Positions 7,046 through 8,798 of a stretch of DNA of 8,798 nt are shown piece by piece. Source of the DNA: JBOHHR01 sp050740975 (GTDB taxonomy: Bacteria; Pseudomonadota; Gammaproteobacteria; JBOHHR01); contig JBOIEE010000133.1 of assembly GCA_050740975.1 (NCBI GenBank), positions 1 through 8,798 on the forward strand, read 5' to 3'. How positions within the stretch are numbered: the first letter of the stretch is position 1; the number at the start of each line of letters is the position of its first letter. The position numbers and the translations under genes were made by a program. The notes beneath the pieces were generated by a model. That model saw nothing but the letters and a program-made list of their open reading frames with translations. It was not told where the DNA came from and ran no database searches.

Positions 7046-7060
7046 GCCTATATCATAGGC
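7046..7060. repeat. 6-bp inverted repeat GCCTAT-ATC-ATAGGC
   Basis: The arms are perfect, with a three-base centre. The possible -10 element TATCAT (7051-7056) straddles the dyad centre, which is a typical arrangement for an operator that blocks polymerase. Confidence 0.45.
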
Positions 7061-7063
7061 AGG

Positions 7064-7098
7064 CTTTAATATAAACTCGATCGAGCGGCATATTAAAG
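7064..7098. repeat. Nested dyad upstream of fic (9-bp arms around a 10-bp palindrome)
   Basis: CTTTAATAT (7064-7072) and ATATTAAAG (7090-7098) are perfect reverse complements. Between them CTCGATCGAG (7076-7085) is itself a perfect palindrome, offset by three bases on the left and four on the right. The whole 35-bp dyad ends 12 bases before the fic start. It could be an operator for a dimeric or tetrameric DNA-binding protein, or an RNA hairpin that hides the fic ribosome binding region. The Fic C-terminus looks like a winged helix and might bind it; that is inference. Confidence 0.65.
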
Positions 7099-7110
7099 TC
7101 ACAACGAGCC

Positions 7111-8304
7111 ATGGAACAACAGACGGAATCATCGACGAAAGGCCGGGCCGGCACCTACCAAAAGCAGCCGACTGGCTATCGCGCCTTCATCCCCGCGCCG
7201 CTGCCGCCCGATCCGCCGATCCAACTCGAAGGCGGGTTACAGGCCCGATTGTCTATGGCCAATCTCGCACTTGGCCGCCTCGACGGCTCGATTCAGACCT
7301 TACCGAACCCAGACCTCTTTGTCTTCATGTACGTGCGCAAGGAGGCCGTGCTGTCCAGCCAGATCGAGGGCACCCAGAGCTCCCTTCAGGACCTTCTCGC
7401 CGCCGAAGCCAGACTGCTTTCACCGGAGGTGCCGGAGGACGTGGACGAGGTGATCAACTATGTGCGGGCCATGAACCACGGCCTCGCGCGGCTAGCCGAG
7501 CTGCCCGTGTCCGTGCGCCTAATCCGGGAAATTCACGAACACCTGCTGCGGGGCGTGCGCGGCACGCGCCTCACCCCCGGCGAGCTGCGCCGCAGCCAGA
7601 ACTGGATCGGTCGCGGCGGCTGCGCATTGAACGAAGCCACCTTCGTCCCACCGCCTCCGGAGTTCATCCCCCAAGCGCTGGCCGACCTGGAGCGCTTCCT
7701 ACACGCCCCCGATGACCTGCCGCTCTTGGTCAAGATCAGTCTGGCGCATGTCCAGTTCGAGACCATCCACCCGTTCCTCGACGGCAACGGCCGCGTGGGG
7801 CGACTCCTCATCACCTTCCTCTTGTGCGAAAAGGGTGTTCTCCTGAACCCGGTCCTCTACCTGTCGCACTATTTTAAACGCCATCGCGAGACCTACTACG
7901 CGCTCCTGCAGAAGACGCGGGATGAGGGCGCCTGGGAGGACTGGCTCGCCTTCTTCCTGGATGGCGTCGCGGAGGTGAGCCGCCAGGCGACCGAGACTGC
8001 ACGCCGCATCCTCGCCCTGCGCGAAGCTCATCGCCAGAGCGTCACCGAGCAGCTAGGTCGCGCCGCCGGCAACGGCCACCGCGTGCTGGAATCGCTTTGC
8101 AAGCGGCCCATTCTGTCGGTCAACACCGTAAAGGAGCTGACCGGCACCAGCTATGCGGCCGCCAACCAGCTGGTCGAGCGGCTGGTGAGCATCGGCGTTC
8201 TGCACGAGATGACCGGCCAATCCCGTAACCGGCGTTTCCGCTACGACGCCTACATCCGCCTCTTTGACGAGCCCGGGGTGGATTCGGAAGGAGCAGGCAC
8301 GTGA
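7111..8304 (+). CDS. fic: Fic family protein, class II, with C-terminal winged helix
   Basis: A 397-residue cytoplasmic protein. Fic domains usually transfer AMP from ATP to target proteins. The N-terminal Fic_N region (AFIPAPLPPDPPI) leads to the inhibitory helix motif SSQIEGT (Glu86), the N-terminal position that defines class II Fic proteins. This Glu is known to block productive ATP binding until displaced. The flap region has RSQNWIGRGG, then FVPPPPEF. The catalytic loop HPFLDGNGRVGR (residues 220-231, catalytic His220) is complete. The C-terminal ~90 residues (SVNTVKELTGTSYAAANQLV, then RFRYDAYIRLF) look like a winged helix-turn-helix, common in this architecture. No strong Shine-Dalgarno precedes the ATG at 7111. 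Its stop overlaps the hsdS start by four bases. It sits between hsdM and hsdS, where accessory toxin-like genes are found in some type I loci. The target is unknown. Confidence 0.93.
   Translation: MEQQTESSTKGRAGTYQKQPTGYRAFIPAPLPPDPPIQLEGGLQARLSMANLALGRLDGSIQTLPNPDLFVFMYVRKEAVLSSQIEGTQSSLQDLLAAEARLLSPEVPEDVDEVINYVRAMNHGLARLAELPVSVRLIREIHEHLLRGVRGTRLTPGELRRSQNWIGRGGCALNEATFVPPPPEFIPQALADLERFLHAPDDLPLLVKISLAHVQFETIHPFLDGNGRVGRLLITFLLCEKGVLLNPVLYLSHYFKRHRETYYALLQKTRDEGAWEDWLAFFLDGVAEVSRQATETARRILALREAHRQSVTEQLGRAAGNGHRVLESLCKRPILSVNTVKELTGTSYAAANQLVERLVSIGVLHEMTGQSRNRRFRYDAYIRLFDEPGVDSEGAGT
8288..8293 (+). promoter_or_regulatory. Ribosome binding site of hsdS inside the end of fic
   Basis: AAGGAG lies seven bases before the GTG at 8301 and within the last codons of fic. 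It supports the GTG start and translational coupling through the GTGA overlap (8301-8304). Confidence 0.65.
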
Positions 8305-8798
8305 TAGCCGACCTCAAGCCCTATCCTGCGTACAAGGACTCCGGAGTGCCGTGGTTGGGGGAGGTGCCGGAGCATTGGGGTGTGCGCAAGTTACGAAGCG
8401 TGCTGGCGCAGGTGACTGAGCGGAATCGACCTGATCTGCCGCTGCTTTCTGTCGTGCGAGAAGAGGGTGTGATTCAGCGCGACACCTCAAGCAAGGACGA
8501 GAACCACAACTTCATCCCAGATGATCTGAGCAACTATAAGGTCGTTCGGACTGGGCAGTTTGTCATGAATAAGATGAAGGCATGGCAAGGCTCGTATGGG
8601 GTGTCGCACCATGACGGCATTGTTAGCCCTGCATACTTCGTCTTCGACTTGAGTGGAGTCGGAGGTGAGTTCTTTCATTCAGCGATTCGCTCGAGAGCGT
8701 ACGTACCCTTCTTCACGCAAGCATCTGATGGCGTCCGAATCGGTCAGTGGGATCTGGCACAATTTCGGATGAACGAGATCCCCTTCATTGTCCCGCCC
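8301..8798 (+). CDS. hsdS: Type I restriction-modification specificity subunit HsdS, N-terminal part (runs off window)
   Basis: HsdS reads the bipartite DNA target and recruits HsdM and HsdR. The frame is open for 166 codons from GTG at 8301 to the window edge. The opening, YKDSGVPWLGEVPEHW, is the standard N-terminus of many HsdS proteins. It is followed by the first target recognition domain (LLSVVREEGVIQRD, then NYKVVRTGQFVMNKMKAWQG, then HHDGIVSPAYFVF), and the visible part ends with NEIPFIVPP, where that domain joins the first conserved helical spacer. The second recognition domain and spacer lie outside the window. Base composition is less GC-rich than in fic and hsdM, as is common for frequently exchanged recognition domains. 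It needs a working HsdM, which the adjacent hsdM cannot supply as read; a methylase elsewhere could. Start choice rests on AAGGAG and the four-base overlap with fic. Confidence 0.9.
   Translation, partial: MIADLKPYPAYKDSGVPWLGEVPEHWGVRKLRSVLAQVTERNRPDLPLLSVVREEGVIQRDTSSKDENHNFIPDDLSNYKVVRTGQFVMNKMKAWQGSYGVSHHDGIVSPAYFVFDLSGVGGEFFHSAIRSRAYVPFFTQASDGVRIGQWDLAQFRMNEIPFIVPP

Larger units (their letters stand above)
7006..7110 (+). promoter_or_regulatory. Leader/promoter region of fic
   Basis: This 105-base gap separates the hsdM stop from the fic ATG and is markedly more AT-rich in its second half than the genes on either side. It contains TATCAT (7051-7056), which matches five of six bases of the -10 consensus, though no good -35 lies 16-18 bp upstream. 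TATAAA (7070-7075) is a second, weaker possibility. Two inverted repeats lie on or beside these hexamers, so a repressor-controlled promoter for fic-hsdS is plausible. That is inference. Confidence 0.45.

Noticed and set aside
1..8798. CRISPR array, tRNA or rRNA genes
   Set aside because: No regularly spaced direct repeats, cloverleaf-like sequence or rRNA-like stretch was seen on either strand by eye.

Overview
The window looks like an accessory, decaying stretch of a proteobacterial chromosome. A gammaproteobacterium or close relative is likeliest, inferred from moderately high GC, a GGDEF-EAL sensor protein of proteobacterial style and an IS4-type transposase remnant. No ribosomal RNA or marker gene fixes the taxon. 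Two long genes are intact (a c-di-GMP enzyme and a Fic protein), two genes run off the window edges (a SAM methyltransferase and an HsdS), and at least four loci are broken.

Layout. Positions 1-404 (minus) hold the N-terminal part of a class I SAM-dependent methyltransferase with a good ribosome binding site. Positions ~558-942 (plus) hold an unrecognised, frameshifted coding remnant that ends in a membrane segment. Positions 943-1218 hold no convincing gene. Positions 1219-~1630 (minus) hold the C-terminal part of an IS4-type transposase with a frameshift and a damaged YREK motif. Positions 1744-4650 (plus) encode a two-TM sensor with PAS, GGDEF and EAL domains; the catalytic motifs of both enzymatic domains and the product-inhibition site are present.

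From about 4700 the composition becomes more GC-rich and a type I restriction-modification locus begins. It has a heavily deleted hsdM remnant (4704-4991) and a second, different hsdM (5007-7005) that still reads end to end by homology but carries three frameshifts and one amber codon. An intact class II Fic gene (7111-8304) follows, then an hsdS (8301 to the window end) whose GTG start overlaps the fic stop. No hsdR is visible; it may lie downstream.

How the parts relate. The hsdM-fic-hsdS order resembles type I loci with an accessory gene between the methylase and specificity genes. As read here the locus cannot make a normal HsdM, yet fic and the start of hsdS are open and translationally coupled. 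The short fic leader (7006-7110) contains a striking nested dyad, a 9-bp inverted repeat enclosing a 10-bp palindrome, plus a second 6-bp inverted repeat that includes a -10-like TATCAT. This is the best candidate in the window for an undescribed regulatory element. Some frameshifts lie in short homopolymers, so assembly error has to be excluded; the amber substitution and the large deletions argue for real decay.
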